Shown in pieces: positions 1 to 12,814 of a DNA stretch of 64,000 bases. Both the position numbers and the translations under genes were made by a program. Below the pieces are notes generated by a model. That model was given only the letters and a program-made list of their open reading frames with translations, ran no database searches and had not been told where the DNA came from. Source of the stretch: Chlorops oryzae. Its lineage: Eukaryota; Arthropoda; Insecta; Diptera; Chloropidae. Positions within the stretch are counted from its first letter, which is position 1; every line of letters begins with the position of its first letter. The stretch lies in assembly GCA_020466095.1 (NCBI GenBank), contig CM035806.1, forward strand, positions 37,723,559-37,787,558. The letters run 5' to 3'.

Positions 1-341
1 TGTATCGCATTTTCGCTTGTGAAAAACAGTTGAAAACAGCAAACAGCTGACAGTTTAAAATTTATCACCATTAAGAATAAAAGTACGCACTTATTAATAT
101 AATTTGCTGCACAACAGCTGAACAATAACCTTCGATTGTGCATTTTTATGTTCAAAAACACAAAAGGAATGCAAAAAAGTTTTGTCTTATGGCCGTCTTG
201 TATACATAGATATATTTTTCGATTAATAAAAACAATTGTTTCTTGCGAAAAACCTTGCTGCGAATTATATTTACTTACATTTATAAATACCATAATGAAC
301 TTCGTTCTTATCTGGTGTCCTATGACACAACTCAACTTTTT
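1..341. other. AT-rich sequence, no gene seen
   Basis: No convincing coding exon or repeat boundary. The short open frames have no domain or coding-like composition. Confidence 0.5.
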
Positions 342-912
342 ATACCCGACACACTCTGTGTCGAGGGTATATTGCGTTTGTGTGGTTGTGTGTAACACCC
401 AGAACCAGTTGAGATAGACCATACAAAATGTATATAGAAATGATCAGCGTCACCAGGAGATTCGATTTAGACATGTCCGTCCGTCTGTCCGTCTGTCCGT
501 CTGTTTGTATACAGTTATCTTATCGAAGGAGTTGAGCTATCTTGACAAAATCTGGTATGCGTGCTCACGGGGACATGAGTAAGAACAAGTTCGAGAATGG
601 ACCCGATCGGACCATTTTTAGGGGTACCTCCAGTACTAGGGTCTGTCGCAAAAATCCCAAAAATGCCTCAAAATCAGACTTTATTGAAATATTTCAATGA
701 AACTTAGAATTTGAGCGTATATATAAGGGTCCGATTAGAATTCCAAAAAATTTGAAAAGTGGGCGTGTCAAAAGGGCGGTTTTCATTTAGAAATTTATCA
801 AAGTCCGTATATGGGGCTCCTTATGCCCTTAAACACCTCTTGATATTAAAAATTATGTGTCTGTGTCGGGTATTCTATTGTCAGGCTCGCCTGACTATAA
901 CACCCTTACTTG
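342..912 (+). mobile_element. mini-me-like element, family 1
   Basis: Begins with TATACCCGACACACTC and ends near GACTATAACACCCTTACTTG. Inside are a core around GATCAGCGTCACCAGGAG and a GTCC/GTCT-type (GTCY)n tract at about 476-505. The same sequence recurs inverted at 46439-47321, shortened at 62900-63220, and starts again at the right edge of the window. A TA-rich stretch plus a (GTCY)n tract is the hallmark of the dipteran mini-me elements; the family name is inference. No coding capacity is seen. Confidence 0.65.
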
Positions 913-3071
913 TTTTTTTTTTGCATGTGTTTTATACTCCACTTACATACGTCGCACAGTGTAACGAAGAGGGACAAAAAGGAAAAAATCGAAGTACGAG
1001 ATTTGAAATTTTTTTGATGCAGATTTGTTACATATACTATAATTAACGAAGAACTCAAAAGGTTTTGGAAAATAATAATTAATGTGGTTACAAGGCATAG
1101 TCAAAGTCAAAACATTTTTCATATGCGTCTTTTATTGCTATATTTAGCTTTTGTGACCTGCAAATTTAAAACGCTATAACTTTTTTTTCCCTTATCCGAT
1201 TTTAAAACTTTTTGTACCATTTTAAAGGGTTTTTTATATTTTATTTTTCCACATCTTAAAAGAATAACTTATTTTGTTTGAAAAGTGGGGATTTTCTTCG
1301 AAAATCGATGTTACCCAATGAACCAAGAAAAAACCCAAATATGGGGCAAAACACGTCAAGTGTACCACCGGCAAAATTTTTTCTCCCCGATTTGGATGAA
1401 ACTTGGTACAGTTGTTAAGATGTAAGAGTACGTTAAATGTGCAAAAAAAGAGTAAATTTTAATCACAGGTTGCCGAGATACAGGGTGTCAAAGTTTAGAT
1501 TTGTGCTTCGAAGAACATATTTCATTGAATTACAATGGGGCTAAAATCGCCTCGCTTCAAAAATTTTTCGAATGTTTCTTAAAAAAAATTTTCTGAACTT
1601 TTCGAAAACAATACTTAAAAAATTTTTCGATAACGGTAAATGAGGAAAATTTGGCATTTTAGTTTTATTTCTTGATTTTCTAGGAGAAACGTCAGTTTTT
1701 TATTTTTATTTTTTAATTTTGAAATAAAGCTTAGTTCTTCCCCTTTAAATTGATGCATAAATCAGAATGGGCGGACCATGATTAGTGCTCCAAATACACC
1801 TTTGAAGATGCTTACCTAGCATATTTCCCTCAATATCCACTCAGCGTGTCCATTAATTACGTAAGGGCGATTATGACCATTTTTGACGCCCGCGACGCGT
1901 CGCGACGCATCGCACAGTGGGGAACTTGCGGAAAAAAGTCACTTTTTCGACTAATGCTATTCAAAAACCGAATGATGCAGTTTGAATAAGGATAGTTTGA
2001 CTAAGAGAAATCTGAAATTACTTTCCGTGAAATGTTACATTTTGCCTTCGAAAGAGTTATGCGAGTTCAGCTGAAAATTGTACTGCAAAAAGTCATGAAA
2101 AATCCCATGTAATCTAGTAACGTGTATATTGAAGAAATGTTCCGTTTGATTGATATTATTATTTAAATATAGCATTTAAATTTAAAAAAAAAAATATAAA
2201 CTAACATCGGCTCATTGCAAAAAAAGTGAAAGATAAGAGTCTCTTCTTTCAGTTTCAGCAATAAAAATACCAAAATTTTAGCAATATTTTGAAAAACTTA
2301 CAAATTAGCTAACGGAGTAGTGCGAATTGCAACCCATTTTAGCGAAAAAAAAAATCTATAGCTATGGGAGGTACTCCTAGGGTCTGACCAATTTGAATAA
2401 TTTTTGGCACACATCCATACATATTTTTGCATAGCCAACATTCTGACTGAGTTTTGTTAAAATCGGTTGACTTTTAGAGTTAGCTACCATACAAAGCTAT
2501 AACTATGGGTCTATGGGAGGTACCCCTAGGGGTTCTCCAATTTTGACAGTTGACAGTTGTGCGTCGCATCAGTGTTTAGGACTGAAAAAAAATGTTTATT
2601 ATTATTATAATATAAAATATGAAAAACCGCAATTTAGCCTTAAAATCGGTTAAGGTGCATCACTGTCCAATTTGTGAACTGTCATCTGCTAATTGTTATA
2701 CCTACTACTCAGGATTCCTACAAACTTTCGTACGGTCTCCTTGATCGCATAAAGAATCGATTATTTGGTTGCAAATTGTTTTGAATTCCTAAGGATTTGT
2801 TGAAAAGCTTTCTCCTAGCACGTCTGCAAACTGTTTTCATATGAGGGCGCGTACACATTCAATACTTTGCCACATTTATATAATTACATGGCAATTAAAA
2901 GCGTTAGCAATTATACGCGAAAGTGGAAGTAAACAATTTAAGTGGATTGCAACCTCTTTCTAGTCAAATCGGCCAACAAATTCACTCCAAGGCTACGTAA
3001 TTTTTTTTTTTTTTTTACCATGGGAATGGACTTAAGAGGGAAACAAAGGATTATCCTTACTTGTATGTTAA
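913..3071. other. AT-rich non-coding stretch
   Basis: No exon with usable splice sites was found. The text is AT-rich with short poly-A/T runs. It is probably old repeat or intergenic DNA. The phrase GGTAC(T/C)CCTAGGG near 2371 and 2520 suggests an internal short repeat. Confidence 0.4.
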
Positions 3072-3079
3072 GTACTTAT

Positions 3080-4199
3080 CAGGGTTGGCAACCGAAACGA
3101 ATAACGGTTACGGTAACGGTTACGGTTAATTTTAAGTTTCGGTTACGGTTGTACCGGTATGAAACGGTTTTTTGAATATTAAAATTTTGTTTTCGCATCA
3201 TTTTTTCAAAAATACTTTTTAAGCTTTAACATTTATTCTGAACGCAATTTAAGGCATTTTAAGAAATAGCTTAGAACTTTTCATCCTTTTTTTGTGCAAA
3301 GCAGACTGTTGTTTCTTATTACCATAACAGCGGAAAAACTTTCAGCATCCAGACGGTTTTTTTGTGCGTTCATAATGAACTTGGCTCCCGAAAAAAGGCG
3401 TTCGACGCTCACCTGCGTGGGAGGCACGTTAAAATATTCGGCCGAATACCGAATAGAAGAAATAACTTAATAAACAAAATCAGCAGTAACTAAAAATTAA
3501 ATTTTTCTCATAATAACGTAAAAAAAATTTAATTAACGAGAACTTAAATACAGCAGATTTTCATTTTATTGTTTAGAAAAATTAAATATATGCTACCTTC
3601 TTCTAAACTTTTTCTGATAACATTATATACAGTAGGCAAATTTTTAAGTGGCAGCGTTTGTCTTGACACCTATAGTCGCGAGTAGGCCCAAGTTGTCTTT
3701 ACTACGTGCCAAATATTCGTTATTCGTTATTCGGCCAAATCCACTATTCGTGGCATCACTACTAAAGATGCTATATAACAATTAATGAACACGCAACCAA
3801 AACACGCTCCACTTTTCTCTGAATTTCCGCACTTTGCTCGCCCAGAATGGGAAAATTGACGTCAGTAATTGACTTGTGTGATAGGCCTCTTTAAAGAAAA
3901 ACATCGATGTATTTTTTCAACTGACATCCCTACAAATGACATCCATATTTTGTTTGTGCCTTACACTAGCTAAACATGGCAACATAACTGGGACATTACA
4001 CGAGACAAGAGCATGCATACTAGCAGAGTCGAAAGACTTGCCATATAAAAATATTGATAAAATTTGTATCCCGTAAATTTTTTTTATAAAGTAATACCGA
4101 AACCGATATGTTTTTTATTTCGGTTACGGTAACGGTTACGGTATCGGAAAAGAAACGGTTTTGAAACGGTTACGGTTTCGGTTACGGTTGCCAACCCTG
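3080..4199. mobile_element. hAT-superfamily element with 8-bp target duplication
   Basis: The termini are CAGGGTTGGCAACCG and its inverse at 4185-4199, flanked on both sides by GTACTTAT (3072-3079 and 4200-4207). Subterminal GGTTACGGTT-type motifs are repeated in both ends. An 8-bp duplication with CAGGG-type ends is typical of hAT transposons. A transposase remnant is inside (3288-3430, - strand). The 1120-bp element is too short to be autonomous. Confidence 0.9.
3288..3430 (-). pseudogene. hAT transposase C-terminal fragment
   Basis: Read on the - strand, this fragment gives an open stretch containing VERLFSGAKFIMNAQKNRL and then more residues before a lysine run. The ERLFSxAxxIxxxxRNRL pattern is the conserved C-terminal dimerisation region of hAT transposases. 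No N-terminal zinc finger or catalytic RNase-H part is visible, and the frame upstream runs into AT-rich text with ATTCGGCCGAATA-type motifs. It is a relic inside the element at 3080-4199. Confidence 0.85.
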
Positions 4200-4207
4200 G
4201 TACTTAT

Positions 4208-5171
4208 TATAAATGCGAAAGTAACTCGAACAAGAGCGAGGGACAAAGAGAAAGTGGGAATGATAGGGGTCGCGGGAGGGAGGGAAGGAGGGAGAAGGCT
4301 AGAGAGGGAGGACGACGTTCAACAAAAAGTGTTTATGAGAAACACTTTTGCCAGTTAACTTAGGGGAATATTTCCCTGAATGTCTCAAAACAAGGCCAAA
4401 ATTCGTGCAAAAAATTTATTTTTAAAATCTTCTAAAAACAAAAATTTCGTCCCACAAAAATTTTCGTAACAACATTTCTGCCCTAAGACTCCACTAAAGA
4501 TCAGAAATGCCTCTTAATTAAGGGGAGATTCCCCTAAACTGGCAAGAGTGATGAGAAAGCTTTACTCGTTTTACTTTTTTTAGCAAATTTTTATTAATTG
4601 AATTATGACTCATTGACTCCTTCGGAAGCGAAAGGAAGTTCACCGGGTTCTTCTAGTATCTTTAATATACATATTGTCTGTCATAACAGAACTCCAAATT
4701 GCTTTATAGTCTGTATCCATGGGACTTCACTCGACTTGTAAGGGTTTCCAAGGGCCGCCACCTCCGTGTTCCCATCTTGCCTCCTTATTGGGTATGGACC
4801 GATTCGGCTATCCGGGGTAGGGAAACGATGCTATCCTCACCTCTTAAATGACCACAGTCCCCACGATACTACCCGAAGGGCCGTACCCAGATAACCGGTA
4901 GAATACTAAAACGTATCCCGGGCCACCGGTCCCCGTCGTACCATTTTATGTCTAGTTAAAGGCGTGACTACAACTATAGCCAATTCGAATTATCGGTCAT
5001 ATCCAATAAAAACACATTCAACTTCTTAGAGTCTGAATAAATAAGCTCCTTAAATTTTTTATTTTTTATTTTCCATTTGAGAAAATTTGTTTTTCAGGCC
5101 TCCTTCTTCCAGGCATTGCACAACAAAGTGAATGCTGTGTAAGACACATTCACGATCTTCCGAAACAAATG

Positions 5172-5177
<6 letters not shown>
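4208..5177. other. no gene seen; purine-rich tract at about 4240-4320
   Basis: Contains a GA-rich tract (GGGAGGGAGGGAAGGAGGG-like) and otherwise unremarkable AT-rich DNA. I found no last exon of the odorant receptor here, although one would be expected downstream of 5762 on the - strand. Confidence 0.4.
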
Positions 5178-5243
<66 letters not shown>

Positions 5244-5252
5244 CATATATGT
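5178..5252. repeat. (TA)n microsatellite
   Basis: A nearly pure AT dinucleotide run followed by ATGTATATATATACATATATG. Confidence 0.95.
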
Positions 5253-5716
5253 ACACTAAGGTGGATCGTTTTGTTCGACAAAAGAAATGAATATTGCCCC
5301 TAGTTAAATAAGATTCTACAATTTTTTTGGAGAAAGAATTCCCAGGGAACCATAGGTCAAACCCGAATTATTTTCAAAATTTTAGGCATGAGAAGTAATA
5401 AAATTTTGCTTGAAAAATCATCATAAATTGGCTATTTTCTTAGATAGTTATTAAAGAAAATATGAAATTTTTTCAATGGCTCGAATTTTGAGGGACGTTA
5501 AAGTGATTGTTTCTCTGCTTTTTGAGATGTTTTCACCAACAATGATGACCAAAATAAGTCGAATATAGCATGAAAAACCTTTGTTTGCAAAAGCGGAAGG
5601 TTAAAATTCACATTTGACCTATAGTTTCTTGGGCATAACTATTAAGTATGGGCAACAGAATAATATTCTGCTAGGGAAATTTGAGGTTACAAAATCGATC
5701 CACCTCAATGTACACA
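5252..5716. mobile_element. inverted-repeat element, copy 1 (GGTGGATCG ends)
   Basis: The ends are imperfect inverted repeats: TGTACACTAAGGTGGATCG on the left and CGATCCACCTCAATGTACA on the right. A diverged second copy lies at 43425-44097, sharing phrases such as GGGGAACCATAGGTCAAA and CACCAACAATGATGAC. It has no coding capacity and is best called a non-autonomous DNA element of unknown family. Confidence 0.6.
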
Positions 5717-5761
5717 TATATATTAATGAAGGATGATGTAAAAATCTTACGTAAATCTTAC

Positions 5762-7034
5762 CTTTGTGAAAGTCCCCATAGTTAAGAGTAGAAAACCGCC
5801 GGCACGAAATGTCAATGGCTTCTGCGCCCGTTGTATTAAAAACATTAGATTACGCTGTAAGGCCGGCGATTGGTAATACCAGTCATGTACATCAAAGCCG
5901 GCCATTGCGACTTCTTGCGACTGCGAATTAATGTCTGTTGTAGAATTTGTTAAGCAATATGCAGATATGAGAAGGCGGACTTACGTCAAAGTATACAATA
6001 TTACCGATCATGCACCAGTAAAACAAGTGCAATGCACCAACGATCATTAGGAAAATGAACTTAAAGGTAACGATCACGTTGCCCACCGCAAGCAACGCCT
6101 CGAATCCAGCTGTTCCGAACATAAATGTATTCGAAAATATCTGCAGTAAATAGCTGTTGCTGTACACATCATTAGTTTCATCGACAAGACTGAAGAATTT
6201 CGCATTGCATGGAAGAAAAGAGAAAGTGCAGGGATTTTATTTGATTAGCATAATGTAAAAGTGTAGATGTGATCGTAAATTTCGGTGTGCACGAACTCCC
6301 AGAATAGCCCAGAATATCTCAGTATAGCCCAGAATAGCTACGATTGCGAGCTTTCGACATCATAAATTTTCCAATGGTCCTGTATTTTACATAGATATTT
6401 ACTTACGAAATAATTTTCTGATGGAAGAACACCAGCTCCCGAAGCTCAAACCACATATTTTGATCTTCAGATCGTTGCCGAATCGTTCCAAGTTCGCGTA
6501 GACATAATGAAAGAATTCTTAAGTTTAATGACGTTTGAGATATAAAACAAACTCCGATTTTTTCAAGATTCAACAAAACATTTTTTTAACGCAAAACTAA
6601 CTTAGTTTAACTAAGGATACTTACGCCACTAAGAAACATCAAACCCTCTCCAAACACTACAATGTCATCGAAGGTCGAATAGACATTGACAGCGATCGTT
6701 ATCCAAAATATGAAAAGAATAAGAACAGACATTCCAGTTCCGAGAATATAAAACGGATTTCTTTGCGCAATTTTATCGGGCCACATTAAAATTTGTCTTC
6801 CGTAAGAAAACATAAATGAAAAAAGAAATAAAAACTTCAAAATCCAATTTCAAATGATCTTCACAACACAATTGCCTACCTTGCTGAGTCGCACAACATT
6901 TCCATCAACATCACTCGGGGTTTTTCCTTATTTTTGTGAACTCTTTTAAGCTCCACAAAAGGCTGAATGTGCAGCAAGCAACGATTTTTCTTCATAGGCA
7001 TTCGATTAGAATTCAACATTTCGCCATCGGCCAT
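5762..7034 (-). pseudogene. odorant receptor (7tm_6) gene, internally deleted
   Basis: Exons on the - strand: 6880-7034 (ATG at 7034, 51 codons plus two bases), 6625-6796, 6407-6517 (start uncertain), 5985-6189 and 5762-5920. Nearly all junctions have GTAAG-type donors. The second exon encodes two hydrophobic segments. The third ends with ELRELVFFHQK, like the intracellular loop before TM5. The fourth carries the membrane segment ending LFYWCMIGNIVYFD, and the fifth contains WYYQSPALQRNLMFLIQRAQ, both typical of the C-terminal third of insect odorant receptors. The phases of the last three exons agree exactly. About 150 residues (the rest of TM2 to TM4) are absent: exon 2 ends in phase 0, exon 3 needs phase 2, and only 107 bp separate them. 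The usual short last exon was not found. It is either a pseudogene or an assembly gap. Members detect odours in olfactory neurons together with Orco. Confidence 0.8.
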
Positions 7035-7483
7035 TTTCGAGGTCCTTTGAGCTCTGTTGAAACAATGTCGATTGGAGCCTTTTTTATTGCCTTCAAGAGC
7101 TCATTTCAAGACATGACGCGACATAACATAATTATTGGGCGTTTCATTACATTCATATCTAATTGATACTGTCTTTCGTAGGCCTAACTACTGTCAAGTT
7201 AATTATATAGACGGCTAATGGGTTTTATAAATTACTGCAGTTGCAAAATTTTCCATTTTGGAGAACAACCCTTTCAACCGCATATCACCCCCGAGTCCAG
7301 TTATCTAATTAAATCGATTTTTTTTTTCAATAATTCTACGTGGAATAATCGCAACAAAAAAATGATCAAATTTCATTGTAAAGAGCAGAGCGGTTCCTCT
7401 ATCTGATGACCATTTCGATCAAGTTCGTTGAACTGTGCTGCGAGTTTTCATCGAAAGAGAGAAGAAACACTCCCCTCCATTTT
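7035..7483. other. upstream of the odorant receptor; no element identified
   Basis: The frame of the first receptor exon stays open upstream to about 7110, so an earlier start cannot be excluded. I prefer the ATG at 7034 because its context (AAAATGG) is good. Confidence 0.3.

Positions 7484-7522
<39 letters not shown>
7484..7522. repeat. (CA)n microsatellite
   Basis: An uninterrupted CA run. Confidence 0.95.
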
Positions 7523-7523
<1 letters not shown>

Positions 7524-9490
7524 CACACCTACACACGCATGCTTTAAAATTTCTAATTGGAACATCAGCAGCGGCATGAGCAATTATTGCCCATTATGAA
7601 AATTTTAGACAAAGACCATAAAATTTCATAACTCTCCGGACTCAGTAAGCCGGACGTGGATGGAGTTGTTGGGAAAAATAGGTATTAAAAACAAAAATAT
7701 AAAAAAAATTGTACTAAAACGAAAATGATACGCGCTTGAGTAATTTATTTTGGCATGTGTACAAATAGTGTCAAAGACGTGTCGCCTCTGGTCGGAAAGT
7801 TCAATAAACTGAGAGGAACTCGAATGCGATCGCTGCGAACTGATGCGCATGAGCCATAGGACACAGGCCGGGCCGGGCCGGGCCGAACCGCATGTCGCAT
7901 GCGTAAAAATTCACGACACCATCCGATCAATCAATCAGAACTGATGTTATCCCAACGCTGCAGGTTCACCAACAAAGCCGCCAAACATGTCGCCGCTCTT
8001 GCTTTCAAAGGTAGCAGCTTCAACGTCCATATAATCCCGTCAGTATACACATGTAGGCTGGCTTTTTCATATCTTGACGCGTGTCATCGACTTTAGCTGA
8101 AATTACAACCACCGAAGCAGCAGCAGCAGCAGCAGCAGCAGTCAGCGTCAGCGAGTTTCCATTACTTAAATTGCCAGTCAAGTCGCCTTCGGCTATGTCA
8201 CTCAATATTAATAAATTCAGTCGATAAAGGCACATCCAATGGCAGTTGTTGCTGTGACGTGCTGCACTATGATGTGCTGCGATCACGTTTTCTCAGGCTC
8301 CATGCTCACTTCTGGAGCGAAATTGCTCCATTTATAGTCGAACGTGTTGAATAATGTGTTTCTCATGTTGTGCACACATTTAGGAGACTTAGGCTCCTAC
8401 CTAGATGACGTGACTCCCAAATTGATTATGTGACCACTCATGTTGAAAGTGTGTGCTAACATCCTCGGGACAGACAGGTTTTCATTTCGCTAGTAAGCCG
8501 CTTGATTTAACTTTGCCGCAATTATTTAAGCCTCTCAACATTTCCTTTTTTTTCTTTTCTTTTCTTTTTTCTTTTTATTTATTTTTATTTTTTAGTCTTC
8601 AAACGATTCGATTGATGGTCTGCTGAGTTGAACTTTCAGTAACTAAAAAGATTTCTATCTCGACAAAACATGGTCACGTCCGTTTAGGTGGACATGAAAA
8701 TATTTATTGGATTTAAAATTTAATCAAATGTGAAAATTTTATTCTCCTCAAAATGTCGAAAATTTGATTACTCATTTTAAGGAGAGACGAAGACAATTGA
8801 AATCATCTTGAAGAAAACTTCTATCCGGGAAGAGCTTTTAGATTAGATATTAAGACAAAAGTTAGGCTCGTTTCGTTAAGGTGTCAATCCGACGAAGCTC
8901 AGACTGAAATCGACGTTTCGTTGCTTCAGCTTCAGTCCTCATTATCAATGTGAGACTGAATATAATAACTATTAAATCCTTTCCAGACAAGTATATACGA
9001 GAGCGGATCCATAATGATACGATTTAGCAATATAAAAAGGAATATTCGGTGTATTTTTCAACAGAGCCCATCCTTACATACGATGCTTCAAACGATATTC
9101 AAACTGTTTGATATCATCCATATAAGTTTGTATGTATGTCCTTTGTTTATTTTCAGTTTATTAGATTTTGAAATTTTGTTTTACCGTTTGAAGCTTGGGT
9201 GAAGCTACATACATATTTATTCTTAGCATCTGGGCAGACGTACTACCAACAGAACGCAGATTATGACCTCCCATTCATGGCTAAAAAGGCATTGTTTTTA
9301 ACGAGATTTTCTTCTCGGCCTGCGCGATCCCCGGGAGGTGTTTTATCTCCCACCTGCGACCCATACCTGGAACACTTCCTCCGAATGATATACAATGTAC
9401 ATCGGTGTGTTCTGGTTTCTTTAATATTGATTATTGATTGTCCCAAGATTTGAGCCAATACCGCAGCATAACACTCTCTTTGCTACACAT
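7523..9490. other. no gene supported
   Basis: Contains a GGGCC run near 7868, a short CAG trinucleotide run at about 8118-8140 and pyrimidine-rich tracts near 8545-8595. The open frames over these tracts are low-complexity artefacts. Confidence 0.4.
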
Positions 9491-9657
9491 TCGAAACTCG
9501 CTATAACGAATTCGAAGGGACCGGGAAAAAATCCGTTACAGAGAGAATTCGTTATAAGGAGGAAAAAAGACATTTAAAAAATGTGGCTAAAGAGCCTTGA
9601 GAAGATTCCCTATAAATAGAAATTTGTTAAAGAGAAGTTGGTTATAGAGAGTTTCAA
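9491..9657. mobile_element. short inverted-repeat element (MITE-like)
   Basis: GAAACTCGCTATAACGAA at the left is matched by TTGGTTATAGAGAGTTTC at the right. Ends of the type CTCGTTATAACGA resemble pogo-like elements such as the one at 58493-58970. No clear target duplication was found. Confidence 0.5.
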
Positions 9658-10958
9658 CTTTATATAAGTATATATATAGGTATATATATATTTATATATA
9701 CGATCGGCGTAACCTTATCAGCCATTGTTTTCATTGATTTTGGGTTTCAGTTATCTATTGATGGCTCCCTGTTTCGTCAAGCGTTATATTTCGACACGAA
9801 AAGTCATGTGGATTTGGCCTCATCATTGCTTTCAATTGGACGACCGACCGTTTGTTTCGCTTAAATTCACAGGAAATCGACACAATCATTAATGAAGGAT
9901 GTCCTCTATTCACAATGAATTAGCATCGCTATAAATTCCATCCTTGATTGAATTCATTATCACTCACGCATGAAAATTACAAAAATCCAAGCAAACACAC
10001 AACTCATTGAGAGATGAAACCTCAAATGGGGATACAAATTTACCTCGCGGCGTGGCAGGCTCGGGCGAATTAATTGCGATCTCGTTCGTGACCATCATTG
10101 GAAGATCGGCCATGAAAATAGAGACATAATTAAATGTTTTATGACGACATTTTCAGGTACTTCTAGCCGTCGTTGACTACTTTTGCGTGTACGCGCACGC
10201 GCACGTTCGAGCTGCGCAGCTAGACCGAAAGACTGAAAGCAATTTAAAGCCCACTATTCTTATTAAGAGACCATAAATCATAATCGATATTATCATAACG
10301 CACCGCCATTGGGCCATATATCAATGAATACCAACATAATTGATCATAACAGCATGTAAGCAACGCTGTGCAACATTGTCGAATCGACAGGACCATTTTA
10401 TATGTTAATTTTATATGGTATACAATATAAAATTTTAATAATTTGTTTTCGCTCTCCTGTTTGAAGCGTGAGTTATGAGCGTTTTTCGAATCGCGCGCTC
10501 TCTCTCTCTCTCCCTCTCTCTCTCTCTGTCGCCTGAAATCAATCATCTGCTCTCGCATCTCGGAACAAGGAATGAACGCGTGCGCCTAATTTTCAACTCT
10601 AACTGAAACTGCTGCCGAAGCCGCTGCACTGATGTTGTCCACTCGGACCGGTAACAATCCGGAGGCAATTTATCAAAGAGATTTCAACATGTCCACGAGT
10701 CAAACTGGAAATCATATGCTTTTTTTATTTTATTTTTTATTTTCGTTGAAGGTGCTGCTTAACGTAGATACATATGAGAGTGCACGATAATCATGAGTAT
10801 GAATATACATATGCGTACATTTCAGAAAACGCTTGACTCCATTGCTATCTACGGTCTATTAACTGCACTTGATGCACTTGACTCCCCTGGAGGTTGGTTG
10901 AAGGATAAAATCGTCATTTAAAATAGCATAATATGCTCAAATCAATACGGTACAACTG
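9658..10958. other. no gene supported
   Basis: AT-rich with a CT-rich tract at about 10497-10528. No recognisable exon or repeat boundary. Confidence 0.4.
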
Positions 10959-11021
10959 GTATGGTATGGTATGGTATGAGATGGTATGGTATGGTATGGT
11001 ATGGTATGGTATGGCATGGTA
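10959..11021. repeat. (GGTAT)n tandem repeat
   Basis: About twelve copies of the pentamer TGGTA with one G/A and one T/C variant. The open frames on both strands here are artefacts of the repeat. Confidence 0.95.
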
Positions 11022-11920
11022 TAATTCGGCGTGATTCGGTTCGCTGTGTAGTGGTGGTGGACTACACACCAAACGTGAGCGAGACAGCGATAAGGGATAA
11101 GTCGCAAAGAATTTCTTATAATGAATATGATGATGACGAGCCGATGTTGTTGCTATAAATTTCCAATTCGACAGCATTTATTGCTTTCGGAAATTTCCTT
11201 CGGATTTCGCACGAGCTCTGCTCACTCAAGTTCCATATACATAAATCTTTTAGCTAACACATTATCTCTTTTATCGAACGAGTTTCAATGGCCGAAGCGC
11301 AAAAGCATCAAACAAAAACCATACTGAAGAAAAAAACGAAAAGAATGAATAAAATCAAAACAAACACAGGGAAAGACCGAAGTCGGTAATTTCTAAAAGA
11401 CCTTAAAAAAATACAAAAAAAAAAAAAAATTGTGTCCGCTAATCTATTTATAAGGTACCCTAAAACAGCATCGAAAATAAAATAAACGGAACAGAGACAA
11501 ATTATCAGTGCATATAACGGTGGACAAATAGGCCCGATGTTCTTCATTAACAATTTGCAACGGTCGCAAAGAAAAAAAAAAAGAAAATGTAGCAGATAAT
11601 AAATGACTCCAACGAGGAGCGTCGTTCTTTTTTTTTTTTTTTTCTTTCCTGCAACAATTCAACTCGACGACGAAAGCAATCAGAGCAGAGCAATTCAAGC
11701 AGCCCGAAATATTCCGCCCATTCGATCTTGAAAACGCCGCTACTATTTTCTTATATAAGCTCAATACTTACGAGCATGCCAGGTTGCCAGACTACCAGGT
11801 TTGCAGGTTTCCAGGTTTCGGCGTGAAATCAATTAGTGCAGTCAACTTAAAGTCTTAATGTCAGCTTAAGCTAACACAGTTCACCGGGCAAAGACGAAAA
11901 AGGAGTTAACGCTCAACTTG

Positions 11921-11924
11921 AGTG

Positions 11925-11967
<43 letters not shown>
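11921..11967. repeat. (TG)n microsatellite
   Basis: A TG run with one C interruption. Confidence 0.95.
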
Positions 11968-12725
11968 TTGTTTGTGTGTCTCTTATCTTCTTCAATACAG
12001 CGCTGTCCCGTTCTGTGTAATCTCTGTGGATACGGTATTGAGTTGTTCCACTTGTTCCATCGTAAATGTTGCATATATGCCACAAGGAATCTGGTATGTG
12101 TTGCACTAACATAAATTTTGCACAAATTGCACACAAGAGTCCAGCGTGTGCTCACGATGACGCGACTTTAACTGCAAAAATTGAACTCCGAATCTTTAAA
12201 GTGATTGCAGCGCCTCCGTCAGCGGCTGTTACTGCGGCTGTTGGCAATTCCAAGCAGAATACATTTTTGAGTTGGCATATATGTTTAACAATTTGGCCGG
12301 AAAGCAGTTGAAAACACTTACCGAATTGTTTTTCCTGTTTTGGATTTTTTTTTTTTTGCCATCCAAATGAACTTATTCCCGAAGAAATTCTGCTTTCAAT
12401 TAAATGATCGAGGCTTTAGACAGGAGAAGGCGAACGAAATCGCAAATGCTTCTAATGCCTATGATTCCCCAATCTCCGCGAGCGAGTTTGTGCTTTGCGG
12501 TGCATGCGGCCAATTGGAAACAATTAGGTTCGAATTTTATTCTTCATCTCGATCGAAGGCATGTTATGGAAGGAGCAATCTAGCCCACTTTCTGTTCTTC
12601 TTTTTATTGGTGAACCTGCGAAGAATGCAGGTAGAATTTTTTTTTTTTTTTTTTTTTTTTTGGAAATTTTCGATCAAATGCGAGTCTTTTTCGAGTCGTC
12701 TTTTTGGTTCTTCTTGTTCTTAGCA
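11968..12725. other. no gene supported
   Basis: Includes a T18-like run near 12639 and an open frame (12340-12723) with no motif and a poly-Phe tract from that run. I do not call it a gene. Confidence 0.35.
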
Positions 12726-12814
12726 TCATAGTCCAGGGTGGACCATAGCTTCTGCAACAACTCCTCTCCATCTGTCTCTATCCTCCGCCATTTCTCTCCA
12801 GTTTCGGCAGTGCC
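12726..12814 (-). pseudogene. 3' end of a non-LTR retrotransposon reverse-transcriptase ORF
   Basis: The - strand reads WREMAEDRDRWRGVVAEAM followed by VHPGL and a stop at 12726-12728. A terminal motif of the form RDRxxWRxxVxxA...HPGL is common at the C-terminus of LINE ORF2 proteins. The 5' part is truncated: 5' of the motif the reading passes into a G-rich repeat (GCGTGGGGG at 12831-12902). It is an old 5'-truncated insertion. Confidence 0.7.

Noticed and set aside
8020..8286. 88-codon frame with a poly-Ala run
   Set aside because: The run comes from a CAG repeat, and no motif or splice context supports a gene.
12340..12723. 127-codon frame
   Set aside because: It contains poly-Phe from a T run, has no conserved motif, and stops just before the LINE relic read on the other strand.
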